DNA of 64,000 bases from CAZJBS01 sp964544475 (GTDB lineage Bacteria; CLD3; SB21): contig CAZJBS010000018.1 in the NCBI GenBank assembly GCA_964544475.1, positions 1-64,000 on the forward strand, given 5' to 3'. Of this stretch, positions 34,525 to 45,535 are shown piece by piece. The notes under the pieces were generated by a model, which was not told where the DNA came from, did not search any database, and saw nothing but the letters and a program-made list of their open reading frames with translations. The translations under genes were made by a program, and so were the position numbers. Each line of letters begins with the position of its first letter. Position 1 is the stretch's first letter.

Positions 34525-35130
34525 ATGGAACCGCCGACCCTCGTTCTCGCCACCAACAACCTCCACAAAGTCGAAGAGATCCGCCATATCCTCAACGGGT
34601 TTCCAATTCGGCTGAGGACGTTGGATGAATTCCCCGGTCTCGGCGAGACCGAAGAGGACGGACGGACCTTTGAGGCCAACGCCTTGAAAAAAGCGCGCGA
34701 GGTATTCAGGTTTACACGATTGCCGTCACTGGCGGACGACTCCGGTTTGGAAGTGGATGCCCTGGGTGGCGAACCCGGCGTCTATTCAGCGAGGTATGGC
34801 GGCGTACCGCACGATCATCCGCGCAACATACGCAAGTTGCTGGACCGCATGGCCGGCGTGCCTTTCGAGAAACGCACCGCGCGCTTTCATTCCGTGATCG
34901 CTTATGTCGATGCCGGCGGTCATGAACATTGTTTCCACGGCGCCGTCGAGGGCTATGTGATCGACGAATTGCGCGGCACCAACGGCTTCGGGTACGACCC
35001 CGTATTCTGGGTTCCGGAATTCCAAAAAACCACGGCTGAACTTGATGTGGACACCAAGAACCGAATCAGCCACCGGGCCCGCGCACTCGAGAAATTCAAG
35101 TCGTTCATCCTTAACCAGGGTTTTTCATGA
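34525..35130 (+). CDS. rdgB: XTP/dITP diphosphatase (RdgB/HAM1)
   Basis: 201 aa from ATG 34525; the frame extends upstream to 34384 but the added residues lie outside the family. It hydrolyses dITP/XTP to the monophosphates, removing deaminated purines. Motifs: LATNNLHKVEEI at the start, SLADDSGLEVDALGGEPGVYSARYGG (seen as SLADDSGLEVDAL then GVYSARYGG, ~70-90) and GTNGFGYDPVFWVPE (~150). Overlaps the rhomboid gene by 4 bases (ATGA), so they are coupled. Divergent from comM. Confidence 0.95.
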   Translation: MEPPTLVLATNNLHKVEEIRHILNGFPIRLRTLDEFPGLGETEEDGRTFEANALKKAREVFRFTRLPSLADDSGLEVDALGGEPGVYSARYGGVPHDHPRNIRKLLDRMAGVPFEKRTARFHSVIAYVDAGGHEHCFHGAVEGYVIDELRGTNGFGYDPVFWVPEFQKTTAELDVDTKNRISHRARALEKFKSFILNQGFS

Positions 35131-35846
35131 TACCACTGAGAGATACCGTCCCGTCCTCGACTTTCCCGACCGTGTCCGTCATTCTGATCGGCATCAATGC
35201 GGTGTTGTTCCTGTTTGAACTTGCGCTCGGCGCCAGCCTGGACCCTTTCCTCAATCAATTCGGTATCATTCCGGCAAAATATTTCTGGTTGGGTGAATTC
35301 CGCCCTCACGAATATATCGACCGGTTCATGCCGTTTGTGACGTCGATGTTTCTGCACGGTGGATGGATGCATGTCATCGGCAATATGTGGTATCTCTGGA
35401 TTTTCGGAGACAATGTGGAAGACCGGATGGGCCACGGCCGTTTTTTGGCTTTCTACCTGTTATGCGGCATTCTTTCCGGCTTTGCCCATGCTTATCTGAA
35501 TGCCGAATCTCCGGTACCGACGATCGGGGCGAGCGGCGCCATCGCAGGCGTTATGGGCGCGTATTTCATCATGTTCCCTCATTCACGGGTTCTGACGCTG
35601 ATCCCGATCCTTTTCTTTGTGCAGTTCGTCGAAATACCGGCTTTCTTTTTCCTTGGATTCTGGATTCTGCTCCAGTTTTTCCAGGGCACGGCGTCGCTGA
35701 TGGCGGATCAGTCCCTCGGTGGCGTGGCGTGGTGGGCGCATTTCGGGGGCTTCGTCATCGGCATGTTGTTGCAGTTTATTTTCAGAGAGCCGCGACGGGC
35801 TCACCACAGTATGGAATCCTCCATCGAAGACGACCGAGATCGCTGA
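35127..35846 (+). CDS. Rhomboid-family intramembrane serine protease
   Basis: 239 aa with six to seven membrane segments. Catalytic dyad by motif: Ser in PTIGASGAIAGVMGAY (~135) and His in AWWAHFGGFVIGM (~205); also the conserved FLHGGWMHVIGNMWYLW segment (~80), with the oxyanion His/Asn. It cleaves membrane proteins within the bilayer. The start ATG 35127 overlaps the rdgB stop. A long cytoplasmic tail of charged residues ends the protein. Confidence 0.94.
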   Translation: MIPLRDTVPSSTFPTVSVILIGINAVLFLFELALGASLDPFLNQFGIIPAKYFWLGEFRPHEYIDRFMPFVTSMFLHGGWMHVIGNMWYLWIFGDNVEDRMGHGRFLAFYLLCGILSGFAHAYLNAESPVPTIGASGAIAGVMGAYFIMFPHSRVLTLIPILFFVQFVEIPAFFFLGFWILLQFFQGTASLMADQSLGGVAWWAHFGGFVIGMLLQFIFREPRRAHHSMESSIEDDRDR

Positions 35847-35849
35847 TTA

Positions 35850-36236
35850 CTACCAGATCACCGGCACATAGCCCCACTCCGTGATCCTGGGGTCTTTCGT
35901 GACCAGCCTGGCGTGGCAGGTAAGAGCCGTCGCAACTATCATGCGGTCGACAGGGTCACCGTGAAAATCGCCCGGAAGTCGGGTCGACAAAACTGCCGAT
36001 TTCGGATCCAGCGGCAGTAGCCTTACCTTGGGCCTTGAGAGTGCCAACTCGATCCACTCGCCAATCTCCATCCCAAAAGCCAGCCTGCCTTTGGCGACCA
36101 ACATGGCGGTTTCCCAGCAGGACATCACGCTGATGCCGATGTCGTCGGACCTTTCGATACTCCGACGCGTTCCATCCGGCAGCTCTTTGGATTCAGTCGC
36201 ATACCATATCCACGCATGCGTGTCAAGAAGGATCAC
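35850..36236 (-). CDS. vapC: PIN-domain toxin (VapC family)
   Basis: 128 aa; start GTG 36236 overlaps the antitoxin TGA (GTGA). PIN-domain acidic residues: LLDTHAWIW (Asp, residue ~5), CWETAML (Glu, ~43), DPVDRMIVATAL (Asp/Asp, ~92) and VTKDPRI (Asp, ~112). Such toxins are Mg-dependent RNases; targets unknown. Forms a type II toxin-antitoxin pair with the preceding gene, transcribed from the shared promoter. It ends 3 bases from the convergent rhomboid stop. Confidence 0.92.
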   Translation of the reverse strand: MILLDTHAWIWYATESKELPDGTRRSIERSDDIGISVMSCWETAMLVAKGRLAFGMEIGEWIELALSRPKVRLLPLDPKSAVLSTRLPGDFHGDPVDRMIVATALTCHARLVTKDPRITEWGYVPVIW

Positions 36237-36454
36237 GATTCCGACTCCCACTGCTCACCAAGCGGTTCGACAATGTCCTTCTGAAACAGGATACTGTCCT
36301 TGAGCGGATTGTTGGCGGTGACCTTATGATAGGGTATCACCCGGGCAATGGGCTTGCCGTGTTTGGTGAGAACGTACGACTCTTCTTTTTCATGCACTTT
36401 GCCCAAAATGGACAAACACTCGGACTTGAATTTTCCGACGGGAATTTCTTTCAT
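36233..36454 (-). CDS. Phd/YefM-type antitoxin
   Basis: 73 aa from ATG 36454 after AAAGGACATT; the longer frame is not coding. N-terminal Phd/YefM DNA-binding fold: MKEIPVGKFKSECLSILGK, YVLTKHGKPIARVIPY. The C-terminal ~25 residues (FQKDIVEPLGEQWESES) would bind the PIN toxin encoded directly after it. The inverted repeat 21 bases upstream of the start (36475-36498) is a probable autorepression operator. Confidence 0.9.
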   Translation of the reverse strand: MKEIPVGKFKSECLSILGKVHEKEESYVLTKHGKPIARVIPYHKVTANNPLKDSILFQKDIVEPLGEQWESES

Positions 36455-36474
36455 AATGTCCTTTATAAAATGAC

Positions 36475-36498
36475 TATGGTCAAAATAAAAAGACCATA
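36475..36498 (-). promoter_or_regulatory. Candidate operator of the Phd/VapC toxin-antitoxin pair
   Basis: Inverted repeat TATGGTC (36475-36481) / GACCATA (36492-36498), separated by 10 bases, 21 bases upstream of the antitoxin ATG (36454). Size and position fit a dimeric Phd/VapB-type repressor site, so the antitoxin (or the complex) probably represses its own promoter here. Confidence 0.6.
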
Positions 36499-36516
36499 AC
36501 AAAGAATCAAGCCTTT

Positions 36517-37362
36517 TCAGAAGATCACCATCGAACGGCGACCACCGCCAACCTGGAAGCCATGTGCGGCGGAGTAGGTGAAAAACTCCCGCCGGACAAG
36601 CGGCCGCGGCCACGTCCATTCCAAAACCGCCGCATACGTCCCGGGGCTTATCATTCTCCCGCTCCCATAATGGCCGTCCCACAAGGATGGATAGCGGTAG
36701 GTTCCCGGCCCGACTCTTGCGTCCGATCTCAGACGGATGAGCCGGGTCCCGTTCATGTCTTCGACGGAAAGAACGACGTCCGCTGTTTCATTCAAAACGT
36801 ATTGCATACCGAGATGGGTGTTGAAAAAATTATCCTGCGATCCTCCGCCGGATCCATTGATGTTCGAGCCGTCGCACGAACAACCATCGTCCGCATAGTA
36901 TGGATCTTCGTTGTAGGTATGATCGGATTCGTCCTCGCATCCTTCTTCGTCGTCGGAGCAGCCGTCGTCTTCATACAAAGCGCCGTCATCGGAGTCGTAC
37001 GTGTCTTCCTCGTCGCAACCGCCATCATCCGAACAGCCGTCCGTCGTTTCGGTATCGTCGCCATAATAGGAATCGTCTTCGGTCTCGCAGCCTTCGTCGT
37101 CGGAGCATCCATCCCCGTCGTCGTCCGCCCGCCATGCCAGCGAAGCCTGAACGACGCTTTGGCCCTTTGGCTTGGCTTTTTTCCTGTTCACCGGACAATA
37201 GGTTCTGCCCAACACGTTCTGATCATACGTTCTCAAGGCCGGTCGTATGACGTGTCCGCGAATCACTCCCATGATCTGCGGCCTGAAAAGTACCATCAGA
37301 AAGACCAAGATGGTGAGTCGATTGCGGCCGAAAAAAGATGAAGACCGGAACACCCTGGACAT
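36517..37362 (-). CDS. Exported protein with Asp/Cys-rich repeats and FlgD-like C-terminal domain
   Basis: 281 aa from ATG 37362 (GGAAGG upstream). N-terminal signal/anchor (LTILVFLMVLF). Residues ~80-170 are an acidic repeat: DGCSDDEGC, DGCSDDGGC, DGCSDDEEGC, DGCSCDGS, spaced 15-30 residues and joined by Tyr/Asp/Glu stretches, resembling thrombospondin-type-3-like calcium loops. The C-terminal ~90 residues are a FlgD-like/CHU-type Ig domain (NETADVVLSVEDMNGTRL, WDGHYGSGRMISPGTYAAVL). A surface protein using Ca2+ or disulfides for rigidity is my inference; family not known. Single gene, not part of the toxin-antitoxin pair. Confidence 0.8.
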   Translation of the reverse strand: MSRVFRSSSFFGRNRLTILVFLMVLFRPQIMGVIRGHVIRPALRTYDQNVLGRTYCPVNRKKAKPKGQSVVQASLAWRADDDGDGCSDDEGCETEDDSYYGDDTETTDGCSDDGGCDEEDTYDSDDGALYEDDGCSDDEEGCEDESDHTYNEDPYYADDGCSCDGSNINGSGGGSQDNFFNTHLGMQYVLNETADVVLSVEDMNGTRLIRLRSDARVGPGTYRYPSLWDGHYGSGRMISPGTYAAVLEWTWPRPLVRREFFTYSAAHGFQVGGGRRSMVIF

Positions 37363-37623
37363 GCTTGCTTCCTTCCATTTTGGCCGATCACAGTCCAAAT
37401 GGCGTGCCGCGATGCCTTTTGTTGTAAGTATATGTTATTTCTTATCTTCAAGTGCATCAGATCTATCGCAAGTGTGAATATTGTCTACACATTCTTTCAA
37501 GACGGTATCGTAGGCCGTTGAAAGGCGCCGAAAATTGGAATTCTCTTGAACCAAAAGACAATTTTCTCTATATTCGGCGTCCAATGGAAGCAAATTTCGT
37601 CACGCAAAACAGGAGCGCAGACC

Positions 37624-39198
37624 ATGGCAAAGGGTGCTAAGATTAAGCTGAGTGCGTTCAAGAATGAACCTTTCACAGATTTTTCCAGGCCTGCCAATCG
37701 CAAGGCGTTCGAACAGGCATTGAAAAAAATCGCCTCGAAACTCGGTGAAGAACACTTCATCATCATCAATGGCGACCGGATTCGTACCAACCAATCGTTC
37801 AATTCACTTAACCCGTCCAACCGTGAGCAGGTCGTGGGCCTGTTCTACAATGGTAATGAAGAGTTGGCGAACAAAGCCATCGAAGCGGCGGCAGAACGGT
37901 TTGAAACATGGAAAAACGTGGCTCCCGAAAAGCGCGCTCAGTATCTTTTCAAAGCCGCCAGGATCATGCGCAAGCGCAAACACGAATTCTCGGCGATGAT
38001 GGTATATGAAGTGGGTAAAAGCTGGCCCGAAGCGGACGGCGACACGGCCGAGGCGATCGATTTTATGGAGTTCTATGGCCGCGAAATGTTGCGGTATGCG
38101 GCAGAACAACCCCTCGTCAAGCTGCCCGGCGAAAAGAACCGGCTGTCGTATATTCCCCTCGGCGTCGGGGCCATTATTCCGCCGTGGAATTTTCCCCTCG
38201 CCATTCTCGTCGGTATGACAACGGCGGCGGTCGTCTCGGGTAATACGGTTGTGCTGAAGCCCTCCAGCGATTCGCCGGCCATCGCGTCGATGTTTGTCAA
38301 TCTCATGGAAGAAGTTGGTTTGCCGAAAGGCGTCATCAATTTTCTGCCTGGCCCGGGCTCCTCCATGGGTGACACACTGACCAAACACCCCAAGACGCGG
38401 TTCATCGCGTTCACCGGATCGAAACCCGTAGGTCTCCACATCAACAAGGCGGCGGCCGAAGTGGCGACCGGCCAGATTTGGATCAAACGCGTCGTGGCGG
38501 AGATGGGTGGCAAGGACTCCATCATCGTGGACAACGAGGCCGATCTTGACAAGGCCGCCGATGGCGTTCTTGCATCGGCCTTCGGATTTCAGGGCCAGAA
38601 ATGTTCCGCGTGTTCACGGGCGATCGTGATCGAAGGCGTTCATAAGAAGTTCATGGAGAAACTGCTGGAGCGCGCCGCGAAGTTGACCGTCGGCAATCCG
38701 GCGGAACAGAAGAATTACATGGGTCCGGTGATCAACCAAAAGGCCCTTGAGAGCATGATGTGGTATATTGAAAAAGCCAAACAGGAAGGGGGCGTGGTCG
38801 TGCACGGAGGCAAGAAGGACGATGCGGTCGGCAACTTCCTCCAACCCACGATCATTGACAACGTCGATCCAAAGGCCACGATTGCCCAGGAGGAAATTTT
38901 TGGTCCGGTGCTGGCCATCATCAAGGCCAAGAACTATGATCACGCCCTTGAAATCGCCAACAACACCGAATTCGGACTGACGGGCGCGGTGTATTCGAAG
39001 AACCGGAAGAAACTGGAGCGGGCCAAAGTCGAGTTTCATTGCGGTAATCTGTACCTGAACCGCAAGTGTACCGGAGCGATGGTCGGCGCCCATCCGTTCG
39101 GCGGATTCAACATGTCCGGTACGGATTCCAAGGCCGGCGGCCGCGACTACCTGATGCTTTTCACGCAAGCCAAAGTGTGGTCGGAGAAGATCAAGTAA
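37624..39198 (+). CDS. pruA: L-glutamate gamma-semialdehyde dehydrogenase (1-pyrroline-5-carboxylate dehydrogenase)
   Basis: 524 aa from ATG 37624 after AGGAG. Completes proline breakdown: oxidises glutamate-5-semialdehyde to glutamate with NAD+. ALDH motifs: IPPWNFPLAI (~184), FTGSKPVG (~265), Glu in VAEMGGKDSIIVDN (~295), catalytic Cys in GFQGQKCSACSRAIV (~329), and C-terminal FGGFNMSGTDSKAGGRDYLM (~500), which is characteristic of the RocA/PruA group. No proline dehydrogenase gene in view, so the pathway is split. Isolated transcription unit. Confidence 0.92.
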   Translation: MAKGAKIKLSAFKNEPFTDFSRPANRKAFEQALKKIASKLGEEHFIIINGDRIRTNQSFNSLNPSNREQVVGLFYNGNEELANKAIEAAAERFETWKNVAPEKRAQYLFKAARIMRKRKHEFSAMMVYEVGKSWPEADGDTAEAIDFMEFYGREMLRYAAEQPLVKLPGEKNRLSYIPLGVGAIIPPWNFPLAILVGMTTAAVVSGNTVVLKPSSDSPAIASMFVNLMEEVGLPKGVINFLPGPGSSMGDTLTKHPKTRFIAFTGSKPVGLHINKAAAEVATGQIWIKRVVAEMGGKDSIIVDNEADLDKAADGVLASAFGFQGQKCSACSRAIVIEGVHKKFMEKLLERAAKLTVGNPAEQKNYMGPVINQKALESMMWYIEKAKQEGGVVVHGGKKDDAVGNFLQPTIIDNVDPKATIAQEEIFGPVLAIIKAKNYDHALEIANNTEFGLTGAVYSKNRKKLERAKVEFHCGNLYLNRKCTGAMVGAHPFGGFNMSGTDSKAGGRDYLMLFTQAKVWSEKIK

Positions 39199-39280
39199 AG
39201 CGGGCAGCCATGCGACCGCGAGTCGGAAGTTGAAGCTGGTTGCGCGTCATCGAGGATCAACGACGGGCTCTGTTATTGTC

Positions 39281-41284
39281 TCATAGATAATGGATGGTCA
39301 CGACCGTCATATCGTCGTGATTTTCCATCCCGCCCGCAAAAGTGTCACACGCGGTGAAGAGCCGACGTGTGATGACTTCGGCTTCTTTCGCTTCATTACA
39401 AATTGTTTCGATCTCCTTTTGCATGGCCTCTTCGCCCCACTGCTCCCGGGAAGAATCAAACCGCTCCATCAGACCATCGGTGGCCAGCATCACAACGTCG
39501 TCTTGCAGCAATTGAAGAAAGACCGACCCTGGTTCGATGGCCGTCAGATAACCAAGCGGAGGGCCTTTCATTTCCGGTCTCTCGATCATACGGCTTCTGG
39601 TATGATACACATACGGAAATGGCATACCCGACGAAGCGAGTTCCAGGGTCCTGTCTTTCGTATCGATGAAAGCGAGACAAAGACCCATGCCCATGGATTG
39701 ACGTGACAGTGTTTGTTTGAGTGCACGGTTGATATGTTTGAGCAATTGGGCGCCTGACAAGATTTCCGGCATTGCCATTGCGTTTAGTAGGGCCATTTTC
39801 ACCATGGCAACCACCAGCCCGGACGCCATACCATGTCCCGTGGCATCTCCGATCGCCACGGCAAATCGAGTATCCGACAGGCGGATCACATCGTAATAGT
39901 CACCACCCACTTCCGTGGCCATGCGCATCATGCCGAAGATCTGGATGCGCGGCGTTTCTACATTGGCCTTCGGCAACATGGACAACTGCAGCCTGCGCGC
40001 CGCGTCAAGTTCGTCCGTTTTTTGCCGCAAAGCCTCCGTTTGAATGGCTTCTTTTCGCCGGACTTCCAACAAATCGTCCAGCAGGTTGCCGACGGTCTGA
40101 AGATTCCTTGAGAGCACTTCTTCGATGTCACGTTGCTGATAGGGTGTGACGAAATGGCTGATAAGAGCGTTGTAGTATTTGAAAACCGATTGGAGGTAGT
40201 CCATCAAACGCCCGGGGGTCACGGCCGCCTTTTCGATTTCGACGACGTCTCCGGTCATTTTGAAAAAATAATCGACATCACCCTGGAGGCGGCTGAAAAC
40301 AAGATGTTGAACCAGCAAGCCCAAGCCAAGAAAAATCAGGCTCAGCGCCACAAAACCATGAACATAAGAACCGACAATGTCTGTCGGCCTCATCACCTGC
40401 ATGAACGTAAGGCCCAGCGTCAACTCCCTTTCCGAAGCCAGTGACTCATGCGACGAACCCTCGCCGTAATTTTCGCGCCGGAGTGAGCGTTCCAGCTGAT
40501 CCAGCCAGTTCTCCGGCGGTTGAAGTCCATCTCTCCAGACAATCACCATCCATTGATTTCTCGAGGACAGCCTGTCGATCATGAGGATATCCCTATGCTT
40601 CCAGTTGTCCAAATCCGAGTTTTTCGACGGCCGGCCTTTCAAGAGGAGCGGCCACGATTTGTCCACCGGTTTCCATGAATTCAAGTCTCGGAACATTTCG
40701 CTGTTCAAAGCCCGCCCCATGGCGATCTGTAGAAACTCGGTTGTTTTCCCATCGGATCCATCGGACTCACTCTGGTCCCAATAGCACGCCATCACGGTCC
40801 GTTCCGAGTCCGGTAGTTTTGTCAAGACATCTTTCCCAATGATTGAGAGGGCATCGCAAAAGGGCTGGCTTGCGGGCTGAGTGTAATACCCCACCATATC
40901 ATATCTCTCCAAGGTATCATTCATCACAACGATAGAACGATACTGGTTGACGATGTTGAAGGCGCTGTCGCATATCAACAACGTGTGGATGTCGCGGACG
41001 TTCCAGGCCGTATCGCGCATGGCATACAATAAGCGTTCCGCCATCCCGGGATCAGGCCGATCAAGATTTCTCTTAAGATGATTCGCAAAATCGACCTTGA
41101 GGTGGCGGCCCACGCGCGCAAAACGAATTTTGTCACTCTGGAATGAGCGGAAACGCTCGACATCGGCCAGTTTCTGGGATTGGATCATCGGCATGACGAT
41201 GAAAACCGAGGCGGCCACCGTGAATCCAGCGGTGACGGCAATCCAGATGATCTGGAGTTTTCGGTAAAACGTCAGCCGGCGCAT
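39281..41284 (-). CDS. Membrane-bound PP2C/SpoIIE-type protein phosphatase
   Basis: 667 aa. An N-terminal membrane helix (IIWIAVTAGFTVAASVFIV) and a second (~310-335) bound a ~270-residue extracytoplasmic sensor domain. Then a linker with a coiled coil (IEEVLSRNLQTVGNLLDDLLEVR..RQKTDELDAARRLQLSM) and the SpoIIE/RsbU phosphatase: LPKANVETPRIQIFG, VGGDYYDVIRL, GDATGHGMASGLVVAMVK (metal-binding Asp, Asp), and the ending NHDDMTVVTIHY. Known relatives dephosphorylate anti-sigma antagonists in partner-switching. It lies 9 bases after mutS on the same strand. Confidence 0.92.
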   Translation of the reverse strand: MRRLTFYRKLQIIWIAVTAGFTVAASVFIVMPMIQSQKLADVERFRSFQSDKIRFARVGRHLKVDFANHLKRNLDRPDPGMAERLLYAMRDTAWNVRDIHTLLICDSAFNIVNQYRSIVVMNDTLERYDMVGYYTQPASQPFCDALSIIGKDVLTKLPDSERTVMACYWDQSESDGSDGKTTEFLQIAMGRALNSEMFRDLNSWKPVDKSWPLLLKGRPSKNSDLDNWKHRDILMIDRLSSRNQWMVIVWRDGLQPPENWLDQLERSLRRENYGEGSSHESLASERELTLGLTFMQVMRPTDIVGSYVHGFVALSLIFLGLGLLVQHLVFSRLQGDVDYFFKMTGDVVEIEKAAVTPGRLMDYLQSVFKYYNALISHFVTPYQQRDIEEVLSRNLQTVGNLLDDLLEVRRKEAIQTEALRQKTDELDAARRLQLSMLPKANVETPRIQIFGMMRMATEVGGDYYDVIRLSDTRFAVAIGDATGHGMASGLVVAMVKMALLNAMAMPEILSGAQLLKHINRALKQTLSRQSMGMGLCLAFIDTKDRTLELASSGMPFPYVYHTRSRMIERPEMKGPPLGYLTAIEPGSVFLQLLQDDVVMLATDGLMERFDSSREQWGEEAMQKEIETICNEAKEAEVITRRLFTACDTFAGGMENHDDMTVVTIHYL

Positions 41285-41293
41285 GGCCGTGAG

Positions 41294-43939
41294 TCAGGTT
41301 GGTTTGACGCGTTCAGACAACATTTTTTTCCATTCGTATATCTTTGTGAGCGCCTCGATGGGCGTCATGGATTCCAGGTCTAGCCGGTCGACGTCGTCTT
41401 TGAGCATCTGCCCAAGGCCGTCATCAAGAAAGGTCAGCTGCACCGTATCGGGACGGCGTCCCAGTTCCTGCATCAGCTCTCCTTTGTCTTTGTGGGCGGA
41501 GATGTGGTGCGATTCGAGATTGTGCATCACGGCACGGGCCCGTTCGATCACGGACGACGGCAAACCGGCCAGTTTGGCCACTTCGATGCCATAACTGTGA
41601 TCACAACCGCCCGGAACGATCTTACGAACAAAGATTATCTTGTCCTGGTACTTACGCACCTGCATATTGTAGTTTTTCACCCGTCCAAGCAATTTTTCCA
41701 TTTCCACCAATTCGTGATAATGCGTGGCGAACAGCGTTTTTGGCCGGATGGTCGTGTGATCGTGCAGGTGTTCGACGATGGCCCAGGCGATCGACAATCC
41801 ATCAAACGTGCTGGTGCCGCGGCCGATTTCGTCGAGCAGAATCAGGCTGCGCGACGTGGCATTATTTAGAATATTGGCCGTCTCGTTCATCTCCACCAGA
41901 AACGTACTCTCGCCGGCGGCCAGGTTGTCGGAGGCGCCGACGCGGGTGAATATCTTGTCCACCACACCGATCGTGGCTTCTTTCGCCGGCACGTAACTTC
42001 CCGCCTGCGCCATCAGAACGATCAACCCCACCTGCCGCAGATAGCAGCTTTTACCAGCCATATTGGGCCCGGTGATCAGATGAATCTGACTCTCCGCGTC
42101 CATCGTCAGATCATTGGGGATGAACGGGTGATCGGGCGGCAGAATTCTCTCGACGACCGGATGGCGGCCTTCGACAATGCGCAGGACGTCGCCGTCATTG
42201 ATGACCGGTTTGACGTATTTGTTGGCTTCCGCCGTTTCGGCAAGGCCGTTGTAACAGTCCAACTCGGCGATCAGCGCCGCATTGGTCTGGATATCGATGG
42301 CGGCCAGGGCGATGGTCTTCCGTAGTGTGTCGAACAATTCCTGTTCCAGGCGGACCACGCGGTCTTCCGCGGTCAACACCTTCTCTTCATATTCTTTCAA
42401 TTCCGGTGTGATGAACCGTTCGGCATTGACCATCGTCTGTTTGCGGATATAGTCGGAGGGAACTTTGTCTTTGTGCGTGTGGGTGATTTCGATATAATAA
42501 CCGAAGACCGAATTGAAATTCACTTTGAGGGAGGCAATGCCGGTGCGTTCGCGCTCACGGTTCTGAAGATTCGCGATATAACTTTTCCCATCGGTGGCGA
42601 TGGAACGCAGTTCGTCGAGTTCCTTGTGATATCCGGTGCGAATAACGTTACCGTCTTTGATCTGGGCGGAGGGTTCGTCGACGAGGGCGCGGTTGATTTC
42701 CAACGTCAGTCCGTCCAGAACGATCAGGCGGTCTTTGATTTCCCGTAGCGTCGCAGGCGTCGCCGGGTCCAGAAGAGCACGCAAAACCGGTATCTTCTCC
42801 AACGACACACAAAGCCCGCGTACTTCGCGCGGTGTCACACGCCCGGCACAGACTTTGGATATGAGGCGCTCGAGGTCGGCCATATCCTTGAGCGTGTCAT
42901 TGAGCCGGTTGCGGAGCGAACGGTTGCCGTAGAGTTCGTCAACGGCATTCAGACGCTCCTGGATCTTTTCGACGGATTTGAGGGGCCGGGTGATCCACTG
43001 CCGCAGGCGGCGGCCGCCCATGGCCGTTTTTGTCTGATCCAATATACCGATCAGATTGCCCTGAATACGATCGTCCTGGCGCGTTTCGAATATTTCCAGA
43101 TTGCGCAACGTCACATTGTCGAGGGTCATGAACTCCGCCTGGGCGAGACGGCGAATCCGGTGCACGTGCTCGATTTCGAATCGCTGGGTTTCCTTGAGGT
43201 AATGGATGGCCGCGCCAGCCGCGCAAATGCCGAGTTCCATATCGTGAATGCCGAACCCTTTCAACGAATGCGTTTTGAAATGGCGGACCAGCACATCGCC
43301 GGTGTAATCCGGCGCAAAAAGCCAGTCTTCCTGTTTGGAGAATACCGGGCTGAGGCCGCGAATCATGGCTTTCAGGCTGTCGTGCAACGAACGCGGCACG
43401 ACGACTTCGGAAGGCTTGAACGTGTAGATGTATTCGAGAAAATCTCTCTCTCCGAATTCTCCGACGAAGAATTCGCCCGTGGATGCATCGATCAGCGCCA
43501 GACCAAACGCGCGTCCGTCGGATCGCAGATCCGTCGTGACAGACGCCAGGAAGTTATTGACGTTGTGTTCCAGCAGTTTGTCCGACAACGTCGTGCCCGG
43601 AGTGACGATTTCGATCACGTCGCGTTTGACGATACCTTTGGCGAGTTTTGGATCCTCCACCTGTTCGCAAACGGCCACGCGTAGTCCCGAGCGGATCAGT
43701 TTGGGCAGATAGCTGTCGAGCGCATGATATGGAAACCCGGCCAGCGCCACTTCGGAAGCTTTGCCGTTGGCGCGTTTGGTGAGCGTGATGCCGAGAATTT
43801 TATGAACCTGGCGCGCATCTTCGTCGAAAGTTTCGTAGAAATCGCCCATGCGATACAGCAGGATGGTGTCGGGATATTTCGCCTTGATCTCGAAGTACTG
43901 GCGCATCAGGGGCGTGGAATCTTTGAGCTGGGAGGACAT
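41294..43939 (-). CDS. mutS: DNA mismatch repair protein MutS
   Basis: 881 aa, full-length MutS1. Mismatch-reading motif GDFYETFDEDA (FxE, ~32), ATPase Walker A TGPNMAGKSCYLRQ (~620), signature SRSLILLDEIGRGTSTFDG (~690), THYHELVEME (~738) and the C-terminal dimerisation helix-turn-helix (YGIEVAKLAGLP..). Scans new DNA for mispairs with MutL. The SpoIIE-type phosphatase gene follows 9 bases downstream. No irregularity in the reading frame. Confidence 0.97.
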   Translation of the reverse strand: MSSQLKDSTPLMRQYFEIKAKYPDTILLYRMGDFYETFDEDARQVHKILGITLTKRANGKASEVALAGFPYHALDSYLPKLIRSGLRVAVCEQVEDPKLAKGIVKRDVIEIVTPGTTLSDKLLEHNVNNFLASVTTDLRSDGRAFGLALIDASTGEFFVGEFGERDFLEYIYTFKPSEVVVPRSLHDSLKAMIRGLSPVFSKQEDWLFAPDYTGDVLVRHFKTHSLKGFGIHDMELGICAAGAAIHYLKETQRFEIEHVHRIRRLAQAEFMTLDNVTLRNLEIFETRQDDRIQGNLIGILDQTKTAMGGRRLRQWITRPLKSVEKIQERLNAVDELYGNRSLRNRLNDTLKDMADLERLISKVCAGRVTPREVRGLCVSLEKIPVLRALLDPATPATLREIKDRLIVLDGLTLEINRALVDEPSAQIKDGNVIRTGYHKELDELRSIATDGKSYIANLQNRERERTGIASLKVNFNSVFGYYIEITHTHKDKVPSDYIRKQTMVNAERFITPELKEYEEKVLTAEDRVVRLEQELFDTLRKTIALAAIDIQTNAALIAELDCYNGLAETAEANKYVKPVINDGDVLRIVEGRHPVVERILPPDHPFIPNDLTMDAESQIHLITGPNMAGKSCYLRQVGLIVLMAQAGSYVPAKEATIGVVDKIFTRVGASDNLAAGESTFLVEMNETANILNNATSRSLILLDEIGRGTSTFDGLSIAWAIVEHLHDHTTIRPKTLFATHYHELVEMEKLLGRVKNYNMQVRKYQDKIIFVRKIVPGGCDHSYGIEVAKLAGLPSSVIERARAVMHNLESHHISAHKDKGELMQELGRRPDTVQLTFLDDGLGQMLKDDVDRLDLESMTPIEALTKIYEWKKMLSERVKPT

Positions 43940-44035
43940 ACGGGAGTATACGCAGGAAGGGTGTATGTTTCAAAAAGAAAACACCAGTCGAAGCGAGCGC
44001 CCAGGGAAATTATCCCCGTCCCCGTGACGGGAGAG

Positions 44036-45531
<1,496 letters not shown>

Positions 45532-45535
<4 letters not shown>

